A DNA stretch of 64,000 nucleotides, taken from Trochalopteron elliotii (taxonomy: Eukaryota; Chordata; Aves; Passeriformes; Leiothrichidae). The notes below the pieces were generated by a model. That model saw only the letters and a program-made list of their open reading frames with translations. It searched no databases and was not told the DNA's origin. Positions 25,284-38,600 of this stretch are shown one piece after another. Numbering within the stretch: position 1 is the stretch's first letter; every line of letters begins with the position of its first letter. Made by a program: the position numbers and the translations under genes. The stretch covers positions 1,256,689 to 1,320,688 of the forward strand of contig JANPWX010000076.1 in the NCBI GenBank assembly GCA_024734555.1, in the 5' to 3' direction.

Positions 25284-26090
25284 TATAGAATCCCCGAGGT
25301 TGGAAAAGACCTCCAAGATCACTGACTTCAACCTTTGACTAAACATCACAATGTCAGTTAAACCATAGCACTGAATGCCACGTCCAGTCATTCCTTGAAC
25401 ACCACCTGAGATGGTGACTCCACTGCTCCCCTGGGCAGTCCATTCCAATGCTTGACAACCCTTTCAGTGAATAATTTCTTCCTAATGTCCAACCTCAATC
25501 TCCCCTGGCACAGCGTGAGGCCATTTCCTCTTGTCCTGTCGCTGGCTGCCTGGGAGGAGAAACCAGCACACACCTGGCTCCAGCCTCCTTTCAGGCAGCT
25601 GTGGAGAACAGTAATGTGTCTCCTGAGCTTCCTTTTCTCCAGGCTAAAGACCCCCAGCTCCCTCAGCTGCTCCTCACAGGACTTGTGCTCCAGACCCTTC
25701 ACCAGCTCTGTTGCCCTTCCCTGGACTCACTCCAGTCCCTCAATGTCTTTCTCACAGTGAGGGGCCCAGAGCAGGACCCGGCACTCGAGGTGTCAGTGCT
25801 GGTACAGAAGGACAATCATTTCCTTGGTCCTGTTGGCCACACTATTCCTGATATGAACCAGGATGCCACTGGCCTTCCTGGCCACCTGGGCACAGGCTGT
25901 CTGCTGGCTCAGGCTGTCCAGCTGCTGTCGACCAGCACTCCCAGGTCCTTTTCCACCAGGCAGCTTTGCAGCCACTCTCCTTCCCAGGCTGTAGCTCCGA
26001 ACAGGGTTGGTGTCACTGGAGAATAGGACCACTATTGCACAATGTCAGTATGATCTCCTCATTGGCATTGTCCTTGTTCTGTTCATGCAC
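25284..26090 (-). mobile_element. CR1 LINE fragment, minus orientation
   Basis: The plus strand begins with the reverse of a CR1 3' end (ATAGAATCCCCGAGGTTGGA, then AAAGACCTCCAAGATCACTG). It continues through CCTTTCAGTGAATAATTTCT, GGCCATTTCCTCTTGTCCTG, a CTTTTCTCCAGGCTAAAGAC segment and CCCAGGTCCTTTTCCACCAG. All of these are characteristic of CR1. The 5' boundary is uncertain between 26030 and 26095, because similarity to the next CR1 segment is weak there. A 104-codon minus-strand frame (25388-25702) is a relic of the element. It lies in the same orientation as KHDRBS2. Confidence 0.93.
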
Positions 26091-26094
26091 TGGA

Positions 26095-29000
26095 GAAAAT
26101 AAAGATGTTGATTTAGCTGTGATTGCAATAGTGAATTACTCAGGAATCCACATTAAAATAAAATCTTCATGTTTCACAGATGCAGTGTCAGTGCTTTATA
26201 TGGTGCTTTGCAACAATATTTAGTTGGGTTTTGAAACACAAAACCCACGGGACAGAGGGTTGCATTGGCTTTTCCCCCTAGCCAAGACTAGGGTCTAGTC
26301 CAGTGTTAAAATGTATACATGATTACAAAAAACATCCAAACATTATTTAAAATTCCAAAATTCATTTTCTTTAATTAAGTCATTCAATTTCTTCAGTTTA
26401 ATAAGGTGTCTCTTGTCTAAGTTCATAAAACTCAATTCTAAAAGCTAAAGATACTAAAACATAAAAGGAAATAAATACACAAAAAAATATACTTCCTGAC
26501 TGTAGCAAATTGCACACAGAAGGGAATATGGTTTGAAAGGAAACTGACTATTTTTGTCCCTGGTGATTTTCTCCATTCAAATATTATCATAAGGAACATC
26601 CAAATCAGGCTCATGAAAATATCTGACACCTCTGAGTCTCATCACTGTGAATCCAAAGAACTCTATTTGAGACTGAAGTAGATTAGCAAAATCACAGCTG
26701 AAAGTTCATTGACTTAAAATCTCTACCAGACTCTCTGTCTGTTAATGTATCTAAAAAGCAAAAGAAGCTGATTTAGCTATAATGTTGATTTCTCAAATGC
26801 ATCTCTCTAGAAATATAAAAAAATGAAACTCCTCCTGATTTCAGTATTTCCTTACATACCAGTACCCAGTCAAGAACACAGACCTCAGTGAGGTCTACTG
26901 AATACTGACTTGCCTATTTAGCATTAATATTAAAAAGGAACTAAGTCACTTGGGCTAGCAGTATTTATTCCCTTGGTAAAATGTTTGGAGGTGTGTCAGT
27001 AAAGTGACTGGTAAACTCCTGAGCGTCACCTTGAACATCTAGGAAGCCCAGAACCTGAGCTCAGATTGATAAAATGGAGGAAGGACACTTAGAGCACTTA
27101 ATTACAAGCATCACTGAAAAAATAATAAATTATTAGTATGCAAATAAACATTAAGTGTTGCATCACTGGTAATTAAAAGCTTTCAAATTGTAGTAATTTT
27201 GCCAACTGAAGAAGGCTGTATCTCAATTTTGACCTTGAGGCAGACTGATGGATATATCTGCAGTCAGGACAGGAGTAAAAATCAGATCAGGTATAAAACC
27301 TGAAAACATCCCTTGTTGAAATTAAAAACAAAGTTCTTCTTTTTGATTTTATCATCTGTAGTGTCCAAGGACCAACGGGCTTCCTGTGTTTCACGATGTG
27401 GCTTGAAGAAGCTGAATGTAATTTAAATTTAAGTCCATTTGGATAAGCAATACAATTTTCTTCTTTGAAAGAGGCCTTTCTCATCAGTGCCTGTGGGAGG
27501 TCAAAAGCACAGTTCAGTGGAGTTTTCTAGTTTAAGACTAACTGATTTTGGTTGTCAGTGTGAAAGCTAGGTATCTCAGATCTGACCACAGGGCAGACAT
27601 TAAGAGCTCAGTTCAGCAGCTGCATAGTTATCTCCTGTCATTTTAGACATATGAACACATCCCAGCTTTTGCCTCCTAGTCCAGCAAGGCAGAGGTTTCT
27701 CCCATGTTTTATATGACATCAAAGATGCTCTGTGAGTGTTTTAAAGACATCAACACTCCTACAGTGTCTTCAAATGATATTAGAATCTGTGTCCAGGCAG
27801 CCCAACTGAACCTGAACTGAGAGACTTGCTTGGAGATGAAGGGTGTAGCTACATTAGTGTTTTGAGCTGGGAGCTGCCTTAAGCACTGATTCTACAAAAC
27901 TGAGGCTAACAACCAATATGTCTGAAATCTCAAAGCACCTAAGACTTTGAGACATATATTCCTAAAACTTTTCCTCTGGGCAGGCTTGTAGCTTCAACCT
28001 TGGCAGAATTGAACGGTTCAACAACTACACACCACTAACATCTATTCACTGTCCACTCAGTTTTCCACTTATCATGCAGGAAAATTTTGAGCTAGTTGGC
28101 ATGCCCCAAGAATACCTAATACACACATCCATGAGTGTGCCCAAAACCTCAACTGATACCCCTTGTTTCTTTCTAATAGACCACAACATCACAATACTTG
28201 CATGGAGTACCTAAACTATCTGGTCTCTTCCATTGGCATTCTATAGGAAAAATAGAGCTCCTCCTTATTCCTCAGTTTTCTAGATGCAGAAGATTCAGAG
28301 CTGTAAATCACAATTATCCCAAATGGACTTAATAAACAGATACTTACACCTATTTCCTCAAAACTGAGCAAAATTCAAGCATGTTACATGGAGTTTCGAT
28401 AACATTGAAACTGGGATGTTAAACAAAGTATTGTGACATGGAAAAAATTGAAAATAATCTTTTAAGGTTCTTGATTTCCATTCTCAACGCTATCTTTATA
28501 TCTGAGACACAAATCTTGGTATTTAAGTACATAATATCTCTGGAAAGTTTTTGTGTTTTTATAGATCATCTTCTAATTCTCTTTTGCAATATATTTCATA
28601 TTTTGCTTCTGCTTTAACTTTCAATGAGAAAGCAAATGCAAAAACCACTGTATATTTCTGTTTCACAAATAATTCTCTGCTTTTCATAGAAGCTAGCATT
28701 GATCACAGAAATGACAAGTAGGACAGAAAAATACTTTTCTGCATTGACTAATCTGTCGCCCGGATTGTTCAATCCCTGTGGCAAAAACACCACTGATGTT
28801 TTGGTCTGTATATTTTTATAAGTTACAGCATATGGACAACAAGCTATCCACTGAGCTAAGAGCACTTCCTCTTTGAAACATTGGGAAAACTTTCATGGAC
28901 TTCAGTGACATCAAAATTAAAAGAACAAATCTGGATTTTTTTTTTTTATTTTTAGATCTTTTGGATCATTTTGGGAATGTAACTGTAGGTATCAATATGG

Positions 29001-31902
29001 AAAGTAAAAATCTGTTACACTCTAGTAGTCATTATTTATAAGAAAAACTATCATATTAATAATGTAAATAATTATACTGATTCTGTTTACTGTATTAAAG
29101 AATTTAACTTACAAGAAAACCTATGATGTAACAAATTATCACTATCCCTGTTATACAGATGCAGAAAACTTAATTTAGAAGTGTTACTGTAATTGATATG
29201 CTCAACATTGAAGTGAAAATCTGTGTCAGAGCAATGAAAGAGTTATTTGGATCACATCACCACCTAAGTGGTATGAGTCATTCCCTACTCACACCAGCTT
29301 TAAAAGCAGACTAGATACTGATGCTATGGGAAAGGCTGTTTTATAAAGCATTTACGGCTATCTTATCAAACAGCTTCCCCAACTCAAACACTTTAAGATC
29401 CATGATTAGAAGTCCACAACCAAAAATAAGATGTTTATGTCACCTTGGAACATGCAGTTTATTGTTGCAAAAAGATGTGTTAAAATTGCACTGAAATACA
29501 TCGCTATGTTGGTGAGCTTAAGGCTTTTGTTCACTACAGCCTACCCTTGTACAACTTTCTCATTATCTCATAACACTTGATGAAAGTTCAGACTTATCCT
29601 TTAAGTTTTGAAGGGTTTTAAGCTAATCTGACTGAATAGTATTCTTTTGCTTTGTCAAAATATTTCCTTATCTGATTCCACTAACACACAAAAGGCATAG
29701 TCTGCTCATCATTTCATTGTTCACATATTTGTGATAATGGCACAACAAAAAATTAATAAAATCACAAGACGACAAAAAAAAGTTTGCATACTTAGTGATG
29801 CCCATCAGTGTGTCTGAGATCTGACAGACCATCTCACAGTAATTATTTGAAGGAAAAGTTTAACTTCTCTGTTTGTGAGAAAACAATGGTTGAAGGAAGT
29901 ATGTCTGGTATTTAAGAAGAGGTGTCTTTTTTCATTTTTATCTTTTGTTTTTTAAAATTGCTTCATCCAAGGGTAATGATAGCGAAGAGATCTCTACCAA
30001 TACTGTGATCACTGTCACTCTTTACGTGTATTTTATCTTTTATATTAATCTCTCATCATATCATATTAATTTTCTTCCATTACCGGTTGTCTCCAATCAG
30101 GTTGAGAGAAGAGCACTGATGTATAGACATCTGAAAACTGCTTGCCCTAAATAGTTATGTATACAGACACCTAAACACTGCATTTCAAGAGGGAAGTAAT
30201 TAGATTTTATCAGAAAATTCAAACATCCCCTCCTCAGATACAGCCTGTGTAGAACATTCAGCTTGTTCTAATGCTAACATTTGTTTTTGGTTAGTATTTT
30301 TAAAGTTGGGATTATTTCCTATTACTTTAATTTAATTAAAACATTATTTATTTTTTGTATCTTGTTTCTTTCTTTATATTTTTCTGTCTGTATGTTTTAG
30401 ACTAATATTTTGTGTACTCCTATGTTTTTCTACCTGTAAAACACTATCAAGAGGGTCTGTAGGCCTTAGAATGTCTATCCAACCATTCCTGGTGGATGCT
30501 GGCATGAAAGCAAACAAAAAGTGGAAAGAAAATAGAGGGAGCACATGATGAAAAAGAATTTCTTCAAAATTTACCAAAAGATGAAATAAACTGATACTTT
30601 TATTTTGATTTAAGCACAATACATTTCACAATTTAAAAGAAAAAAAGTTTTTCTGTCTGATTTTCCTTTCAAATTTTCCATTCAAAAAAGTGAAACCTTT
30701 CCCTTGAAACTGAGATCCTCCTGTGAAGGTGTATGATTGAAAGCTGGTCTTTCTGAAGAACTGCTATGAGACAGCTATGCATAAAAGTTAGAAAAAGCTT
30801 CAAAGAAATTTATTTACAAAATTAATTTACTAGCTGCACTGACTAATATCCCTTTATCAGTGTCTTAAAGAACAAGGAAAGTATCCATGAACGTGTATGT
30901 TTGAATTAACACAGACATCCAATTGTGAGATATTTCTGTAGTGCCTTAAAACCATCCTTATCTTCTTTTTTTAACTGCACCTTATACATTTTATGCAAAT
31001 CTGATGTCCTCTTGTTTTCATGGATTAGGAAGTCTGAGATCTAATTAAGTCAAATCATCTTGCATAACAAAATGAGATCATTTTATATTAGGCTTCAGTG
31101 TATCTTTCTTCCTTGTTCTAAAATGGTGCTTCTGTGAGCCACAAGAAATTTCTAACCACAATTTTTTTTTCTCTATCCAGTGTAGCTTGATTAGTTCCTT
31201 ACTTGTACTGACAGTATATTTGTGCCTAACCTATGTGCAGGGGTTGAGGAAATTACCTGTGAAGCAGCTGTAAAAAACTCAGATGCAATAGCAAAACTTA
31301 TTCCTGGGGGATAGTAGCCTTGCTATCTCCTTCTGACAGGCATGCTCATTACCCTGGCATGGAAGGAAGCAGGCTGGTTACTGATTCAGTTCCAGTTCTG
31401 CATTTTCCCCTAGAGTTGGCTCAATGGAAGTCAGACAGCTGACAATCTCAGCCAAGGAAAACCGCAGCACAGAAAACGGCAGCATTGCCTCAAGTCATTT
31501 GACTGTGCTTGCTCCTTCACAGTATTTCTCTCTCCAAGCTACACCCCATAAACTTCAGCTTCAGACAGGAGTGAAAAACAGATTGAATTTAAAGGTGCAA
31601 ATGTAACTTATGATCATAATTCACGAAACACACAGATACTGCAGTTTGTAAGGACAGCAAGTGAAAAAACTATAAATAAGCTTCTGTCAGGAGTGAGAAA
31701 CATATTCTCTAATATAAAATGCAAAGAATATGGGAATATTTCTGTGTGCATAATATAGCCTCATTCTATTTCAGTGATGCTTCCTCGTCTATCAAGACTC
31801 AGAAGTGACTGCCACTGCTACCAGATGATAAGCAGACAAGATGAAAAAGATTAATTCAGCAGAAAGGTTCTAACCATAAAAAACTTTCAAACTGGGTATG
31901 TC
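26095..31902. other. Intronic DNA with no recognisable element
   Basis: This is AT-rich, largely unique-looking sequence with a T12 run at 28936-28947. Frames of at most about 85 codons are scattered on both strands without recognisable products. Confidence 0.55.
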
Positions 31903-32375
31903 TGTACCTTGAATCCTGTGTTCAGTTCCTGAGCCCTCACTTCAAGAAATATGTGGAGCATGTCAGAGAAGGCCAATGAAGCTGGTGAAGATTTTGGAGC
32001 ACAAGTGTTATGAGGAGTGGCTGAGGGAGCTGGAGGTGTTTAGTTGGGAAAAGAGGAGGCTCAGCAGGGACTTTATTGCTCTGCCTGAAAGGAGGCTGTG
32101 GCAAGATGGGGTTGGTGTCTTCTCCAAGGTAACACATAACTGGAAATAGTCTCAATTTGTGTCAGGGAAGTTTAGATTGGAAATTAGGAGTTTCTCCATA
32201 GAAAGGACTGCCAACCACTGGAACAGGCTGCTGACAGAAGTGGTTGAGTCCCCACATAGATGTGGCACTTAGGGACATGGCTTAGTGCTAGACTTGGCAG
32301 TGCTGGGTTAATGGCTGGACTTGGAAGGTCTTACAGGTATTTTCCAACCTAAATAATTAGGATGTAATCTGTGAT
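31903..32375 (+). mobile_element. CR1 LINE fragment, plus orientation, more diverged
   Basis: Recognisable CR1 segments are the CTGTGTTCAGTTCCTGAGCC region, GAGTGGCTGAGGGAGCTGGA, GGAGGCTCAGCAGGGACTTT, CCACTGGAACAGGCTGCTGA and CAGGTATTTTCCAACCTAAA. The terminal octamers are decayed to ATTAGGATGTAATCTGTGAT. It is 5'-truncated and interrupted by point changes, and antisense to KHDRBS2. Confidence 0.9.
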
Positions 32376-34511
32376 CAACTAGAAGAGAGTCCAAATAATT
32401 TAGTTATGTGAGGAAGGGTGCGTATTTGCATAGGAAAATTCAAGACAATTACAGGCAGAGCTCTGTGTAGAAAGATGAAATTCCAGAGTATCTGGAAAGA
32501 AGTCAGGATGGCATCTGCTAGTGTGTTACACATAAAATTTTGTCTTTCATTCAAAAAAAAAAAAATTTAGAAAAGGTTTGAATTGTTTGATTAGAAAAGG
32601 TAATCCGAAGAGCATAAAGCTGTTTTTCTTGGATTGCCTATTTCTGCTTTTTTTTTTTTTTTCTTTCTTCAATGGCCACAATTTACACTAATATGTTCCT
32701 AAGCAAAAGATAAAAGTACGTGGTGGTGCACAGGAAACAGGTCCTTTTATCAGAATCTGTGGTTCTGGGTGAACTAGTGAGGGCTTCTCTGCTCCTTTTG
32801 GCTTTCTTGATGCACAGCACTACAGTAAGTGCTGACACTAGAACTACATCAAAAGCAAAGTGACAGGAAAACAGCCCATTAGTATCTTTTCTATTGATCA
32901 TATGTCAGTTTTTTTATCTATAACAAATGCTTTTTCTTTCCATTTTAAAATACAGACTAAAAAAAAAATCAATGTTTTCTCTAATTCTGTAAATGAGTCA
33001 AAACAAAAATAGATGAACACTGTAGAGAAATTAGCAATACGAAGGCAGCAGAATCAAGGAAATTGTAACAGCAGCATCTTTTTGACTGAGGGTTCTAAGA
33101 TCTAAAGGTTACAGCAAAGCAGCTAAACTAAGTTTACTGAATGCAAAAATAGATTACTCAATAAACACACGCAAACAATGGCACTCACAAAGGAAATCCT
33201 GCCAGTCTTGACTTCACACCACCTTCCATGTAGGCAAAACGGCATTTTTTTATTCAATGGTGCTGACTGTAACTCAGTCTTTCACCCCAATTTTACCTGT
33301 ATATTCAAACAAATGATAACTAGGAAGATGAGAAGATACAAAAAATTGTATGAAAATCTTAGTTATTCCAGTCATTCCTGTATCATTGGGAATACTCTAG
33401 ACTAGTTTTATTAGGATTGTGCTTTGGGCAAAATTTCTCAAGCATATTTGACTACTAATTAACTTTGGTAGAGTATAAAATGTGTATTTAAGGGGGCTAA
33501 AATTAGGTCCTTACGAGCATGGGGAAAGTTAAAAGCTTCTGGTAAATCAAATTGGATTGGAGTTCTACTAAAATTGTGGCAAGTATGTTTTTCAGATTAA
33601 GTAAATTTTTTATGACTGTAACTCATCCAGTATACTGAACATTGCTAAATTGGTGGCATGCATCACAGTACAGGCATAAAACCAGCACAATGGGAATCCT
33701 ATACAAAGAAACTAACTGCTTTTATACAATTTTTGGTAGGTTTTTTTTCCTCTTCCAGAAAGGAAACAAGTATGTCTTGAAGAAATACTGCTGAGGGAAT
33801 AGAAAATGGAAATTCATATTTTGCATAAAAATATAGTTAGGAAATTATTGAGTTTTAACTTTAGGATAAAAGCTTAGCTATCAGACAACAGCTAATCTAT
33901 AATGTATAAACAAAACAGCTCACAAAATGTAAAACTATATCATGAGGGAAAATTCTCTTAGATCTACATGACTGAACTTAGTCCAGACATGCTGCATTCC
34001 CTTGGCATGCAGAACTCACACTGAGATCAACAGGAGCTAGCAGGAGCACCACAGCTGAGTCAAGATATTTTGTGACCCAATTTAGGTTCTTCCAGCATTA
34101 ATACATTATGCAAATTAGATGTAAAGAAGAGTGTCTCTGTGTGGTATTTGTACATGTATATGAATCTGGGGAAAGAATCTGTGGAATGAAAACTTCTAAC
34201 TTTCAGAATGTAGGCACATATGTAGCCTAACTTTTAATTAATTACACATTTTAATGCATTTAAGAATCATAAATTTTATGTAACAGCTTAAATTAAAAAA
34301 TGTGTTTGAATATGAATCTCTGCTGTACATTTATGGAACAGAAAGAAATTTAGGGTTGAGGGCTTGGAAAAATGGTAAGTTACTATGAGTAAGACAGAAT
34401 GTGAATTGAAAGAAAACAGCTGTTCCACATCAGTTACTTATGGGCATATACTCACCCTAAATTTAACACTTGTTTCTAGCTATCAGAAAATGACAAAAAC
34501 CTGAACATCAG
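32376..34511. other. Intronic DNA with no recognisable element
   Basis: This is AT-rich sequence with a T15 run at 32648-32662. No gene or repeat family was identified. Confidence 0.55.
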
Positions 34512-34700
34512 AAGGTTGGATCTTGAGATTGTCTAGTCCAACAGATAGTTTCCAAGAACCAGTCTGGTTTTGAATATTGCCAATTACAGAGACCCACAAC
34601 CTCTCAGAGCAAGCTATTACACTGCTTGACCAACTCCATAGTGAAAGAAGTGTATTTTATTTAAGTGGAATTGCCTGTGTGTCAGGGTGCACTCACAGCC
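34512..34700 (-). mobile_element. CR1 LINE, 3' part of a split copy
   Basis: The plus strand reads the reverse of a CR1 3' end: AGGTTGGATC, GTCTAGTCCAAC, then CCCACAACCTCTCAGAGCAA, GTGAAAGAAGTGTATTTTAT and GGAATTGCCTGTGTGTCAG. The match stops near 34700, where a GC-rich block begins. The missing CR1 continuation resumes at about 35199. Confidence 0.8.
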
Positions 34701-35198
34701 TTTACTGACCCTGACTTGCTCACCTTTAAGCTTCATCCACACCCCTGCCCATGGGCCCAGGAGCCCTGTTTCAGCTTGGCCTTCTTTCCCTGTCACAGTG
34801 ACACCACTGGACAGCCAGTCTCCAGCTGAGTGACAGTTGTGCTTGCTCAGGGCCACTGACCCTCCTGGCCTGGATCCCAATTGGCCAGCTGGCTTCCCAG
34901 CCTGACCTTAGGTCTGCACTGTCACCATGGACTTGCCTGACAGTCACTGAGCTGTGTCTGACACTGTTCATCCCCACCAGACCTGACCATGTTCTGTGGA
35001 TTGACTCCATGGCTTGCCCTCAGATCTGTCTCTGCTACAAACTGACATGATGATTTGGAGTCTTGACTGAACCTGGGCACCACTCTGAGTCTACCTTGCA
35101 GGGACACAGTGGGACTGGGCTCTGGGTGGCAGGGCCCTGCCCTCCTGGCCATATTGGCCTCAACTACTGGCCTCAAGACAGCCCTTGCTGTTCTTGAC
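34701..35198. other. Unidentified GC-rich block inserted in a CR1 copy
   Basis: About 500 bp, clearly richer in GC than the intron, separates two halves of one CR1 copy, so it probably arrived by insertion. The short core CTGAC recurs in it. Open frames of 70-90 codons exist on the minus strand, but none resembles a protein I know. It could be a decayed LTR or a non-autonomous element. I could not find target duplications or terminal repeats. Confidence 0.45.
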
Positions 35199-35660
35199 AT
35201 TGTATTTCCACTGGCACCTCACATCATGTGCCTCTGGGAAAAATTTATGCTTTTTAACCTCTCTCTCAGCTATTTATAAACATTGATAACATCTCTCTAG
35301 GTCTTGTCTTCAGGCTGTACAGTTGCCATCCACTCAGCCTCTCTTTGTATGTATGTCAATGCTTCAGCACCTTAATCACCTTCATGGTCCTTTGCTGGAC
35401 TCACTCCAGTACGTTCATTTCTCTTGCACTGCGGAGTCCAGAACTGGCCTGAGTATTCCAGGTGTGTCTCAGCAGTGTTGAGTAGAGGATCAGCTTCCCT
35501 GATCTCTTGGCAGTGTTCTGACTAATGCAGCCCAGGATGCCACTGACATTCTTTGCTGTGAGGGCTCATTGTTGGTACATGGTCCACTTGGTGTTCACCA
35601 ATATCCCCAGGTCCTTTTCCCTGAAAAAGTCCAGACAATTGGCCCCATCTTGTCCTAGTC
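35199..35660 (-). mobile_element. CR1 LINE, 5' part of the split copy
   Basis: Similarity resumes with ATTTATAAACATTGATAACA, TCCTTTGCTGGACTCACTCC, GTCCAGAACTGGCCTGAGTA, GCAGCCCAGGATGCCACTGA and CCCCAGGTCCTTTTCCCTGA. These lie in the order expected for a reversed CR1 and continue the 34512-34700 fragment. The end near 35660 is approximate. Confidence 0.88.
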
Positions 35661-38600
35661 TCACATGAAATGGGAGCCTGACTTGAAATGTCATTGCTGT
35701 CTTCTTGGGCAGCAAATTCTGATTTCAGCTAAGCCACTGCAGAATTCTCCATCGATGATTTGTGCTGTTGGGTCACATGAGGGTGGAAAACCTCACACAG
35801 ATTTACAGAACTGATGTACAGGCACTGTGAACTGGAGGTCGGAGAATACAGCTGGAAGGGGAGGGATGTCAAGTTTAAAGGTGGGACTTGACATTCAATT
35901 TGTAGAAATTTTGCCTTTGCGCTCAATTAACTGACTAGTCATGTACATAAAAATCAATTAATGAATGCCCAGGTAAGTTGGAAGACCATCAGAAGATACA
36001 GCTGTAAGTAGTGTATAACACACACATATTGTTTCTTTAGATATCTATGCCCTCAGATTTAATGTATTTACTGTATTTACTATATGGCACATTCAAATAT
36101 CCAGTCCAGTTTGTGTTAAAGGTAAAAATGTCAAACAGAAGACTGTTTGATGCAGTAAAGGACTCTTTCTTGCTAACAGTGTTGAATTAGCTTTCTTGGG
36201 TAGGAATGTAAAGAACAAATTAAATTTCAATTCAGTCTCTAAAATAACAACTCTCACTTCATATCATGTCTATTGAGGGAGTGCTCAGCTCAGCGGGCAG
36301 CCCATTTGAAGAGACTTTGGCCTCAAGCAGCTGATTTTCTCCTTATTTTTTGCTTGAAAACAGAAATAATTATTTAATAGCTGATATTCAACCACCGATT
36401 AGTTTTAGCTTATATATATTTGCTTTTCTTAAACATTTAATGATTTTCACGATATACACAGTTAGCAAGCTTTTCTAAGCACATATAGGCTTAAAAAGGA
36501 AAAAAACCCCAAAAACCCAAAATACAAACCAGAAATATACTAAAGAGAAGACAATGCCAAAAGCTTCCTATGAAGCTTTTGTTAAAATACACAATTCATA
36601 ACTTAGAAATTTCTAAGCTGTCTTAAATTCAATCTCTGTAGTATTTTAGGTCTGAGTTGTGCCTAGACTCAGTTTAATTACAATTAAATTCCACTTCAGC
36701 AGTCAGTTTCAGAAATACTATTGACCAAAGAAATGTAATCTTTCTTTTATGACATGAACCATTTACTAATAAGTATAAAGCTATATAACAGTAGCAAAGG
36801 AGTCATTACAAATATGTGACCACGAAGATATGGGCTCATTAAATGCAAGAGGGAGCAAAATACTGAAATAAAAAATACAGTCTGGTCACTTCCTCAGCCT
36901 CTAAATTGTGTCTGTCTCTCATCCAGCACACTAGATCAATAACTAGAAGTTTTTATTCAATTTATGATATATAGTTATTGTGCAGTGGTTATTTTCAAAA
37001 TGTGTGCTTTTTTGCTTTTTTAAAGTTAAGTTCATGGTTGCAACCCTATATATACTTTAGAAATTCATTAATCTGCCGCATTGTTACCTGTGTACAGCTT
37101 GTTTTCTTATCAAACTGAGCCATCACCACATCTAATCTACATTCTAATCCTCACTTGGAAGACTATAGCTTAATAATAGCATTAGTTTTCTCTTTAATAT
37201 ATACTACAAAACCCTGAAAAGAAAGGTACTGAGCATTAACTGATGGAAGAAGGAATTAGATGGCTTCTGTGAAGTAATGTTGCATCTAACAAACCTTGTA
37301 TTTAAGACATGGTTGGAAGATGATAATCAGCATTGTTCCTGCAGAATTCTTGTAACTTGTAGGTATTACTTGCTCAAGATCCTAGACCAACTATGAGAGG
37401 TAAAAATGCAAACAACAATGCAAACTAACATATGCTCCACCACTGACCTGACTGAAATATCTTCTCCTTTCCCTTCAGCACAGTAGATACGCTTAGTAAA
37501 AAGGAGACAGCAATTTCTGATTTATATAGTTGACTCATAAGGAGTGAAGGAATTTCATCAGTTGCAGTTGATAGTGGTGCCACTGATTTGGGCAAATTGG
37601 ATGTACAGGCTGATTTCCTCATTAACTGACTCAGCCAAATCTAAGGCTCATGAGAGAAGATTGATCTAAATACTTCTTGAAGTGTAAATGAATTTTTGGT
37701 GAAGCTACTGACATTAAGATACTGTTATAGTTAGGAATTCATCAGACTACATCACTGCTTTGTTGGATCAAGGCACATAGAAATGCTACAATATTCAAAA
37801 TATACCGGAGTCTTAATTTGTCAAATATTTAGTAAAAATAATTCATATCCCTGTGTCTGATTAGCATATGCAAGGAATATATGACAATAATATATTCATT
37901 TTTCCTGTCAGCTTTGAACAAAAAATACAATTTACTGTATTTTCCTCATAGTCACAATTGCAAGGACTGTAGGACTATGGTAAGTAAAAACAGAGAAAAA
38001 AAAGATCAGGACATTGTTCCACTACAGATGACTGGCCTGAAACATTTTGACAACATAGTAAGGAATATTTAGATTAAAATAGAAGGAAATAAATAAATGC
38101 TGTTATCAAGATTCAGGATGGCTGCTTGAAAATACACTCTTATTCAAAATTCAGAAGACACGTATGAAATTAGGGCTGTAGTATTTGTGACAGTCAAAGC
38201 TCTTAGTGTATCTTTGCAGCTTTTCTCTAGATCTTAGGAACGAAACCCCGTAACCAGTCAACGCCAAACTGAGCAGTAAACCTGTATAGATCAGGAACAG
38301 GTAATCCTACACAGACATGGCTATTGTCAGGACCACAAACACAAGTTTGTGCAACAGATTTCCTCCAAAGACTGTTACTCAGTATCAAAGGATGATGGAA
38401 ATTGAAGGAAAAAAAAGGTTTGATGTGAACAGCAATGCTGACCTTTCTTTGAGGCTTCCTGGAAGAGGTGGCACCAAAGTCCTTATACAGGAGTACCCTA
38501 TCAAAACTCTTCAAGAGTTATTACAGAATGTTGTGGGCAAAAGCTTATTCATAATAACTAAATAAAGTATGGAAAGGGAGAAGGAAATGGTAATGTCATT

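Noticed and set aside
25388..26026. Open frames of 104 codons (minus) and 141 codons (plus) as genes
   Set aside because: They lie entirely within a CR1 copy. The minus frame is an element relic and the plus frame is its antisense shadow.
34617..35200. Minus-strand frames of 79-92 codons in the GC-rich insert as a host gene
   Set aside because: They overlap one another in different frames, sit inside a disrupted CR1 and show no known domain.
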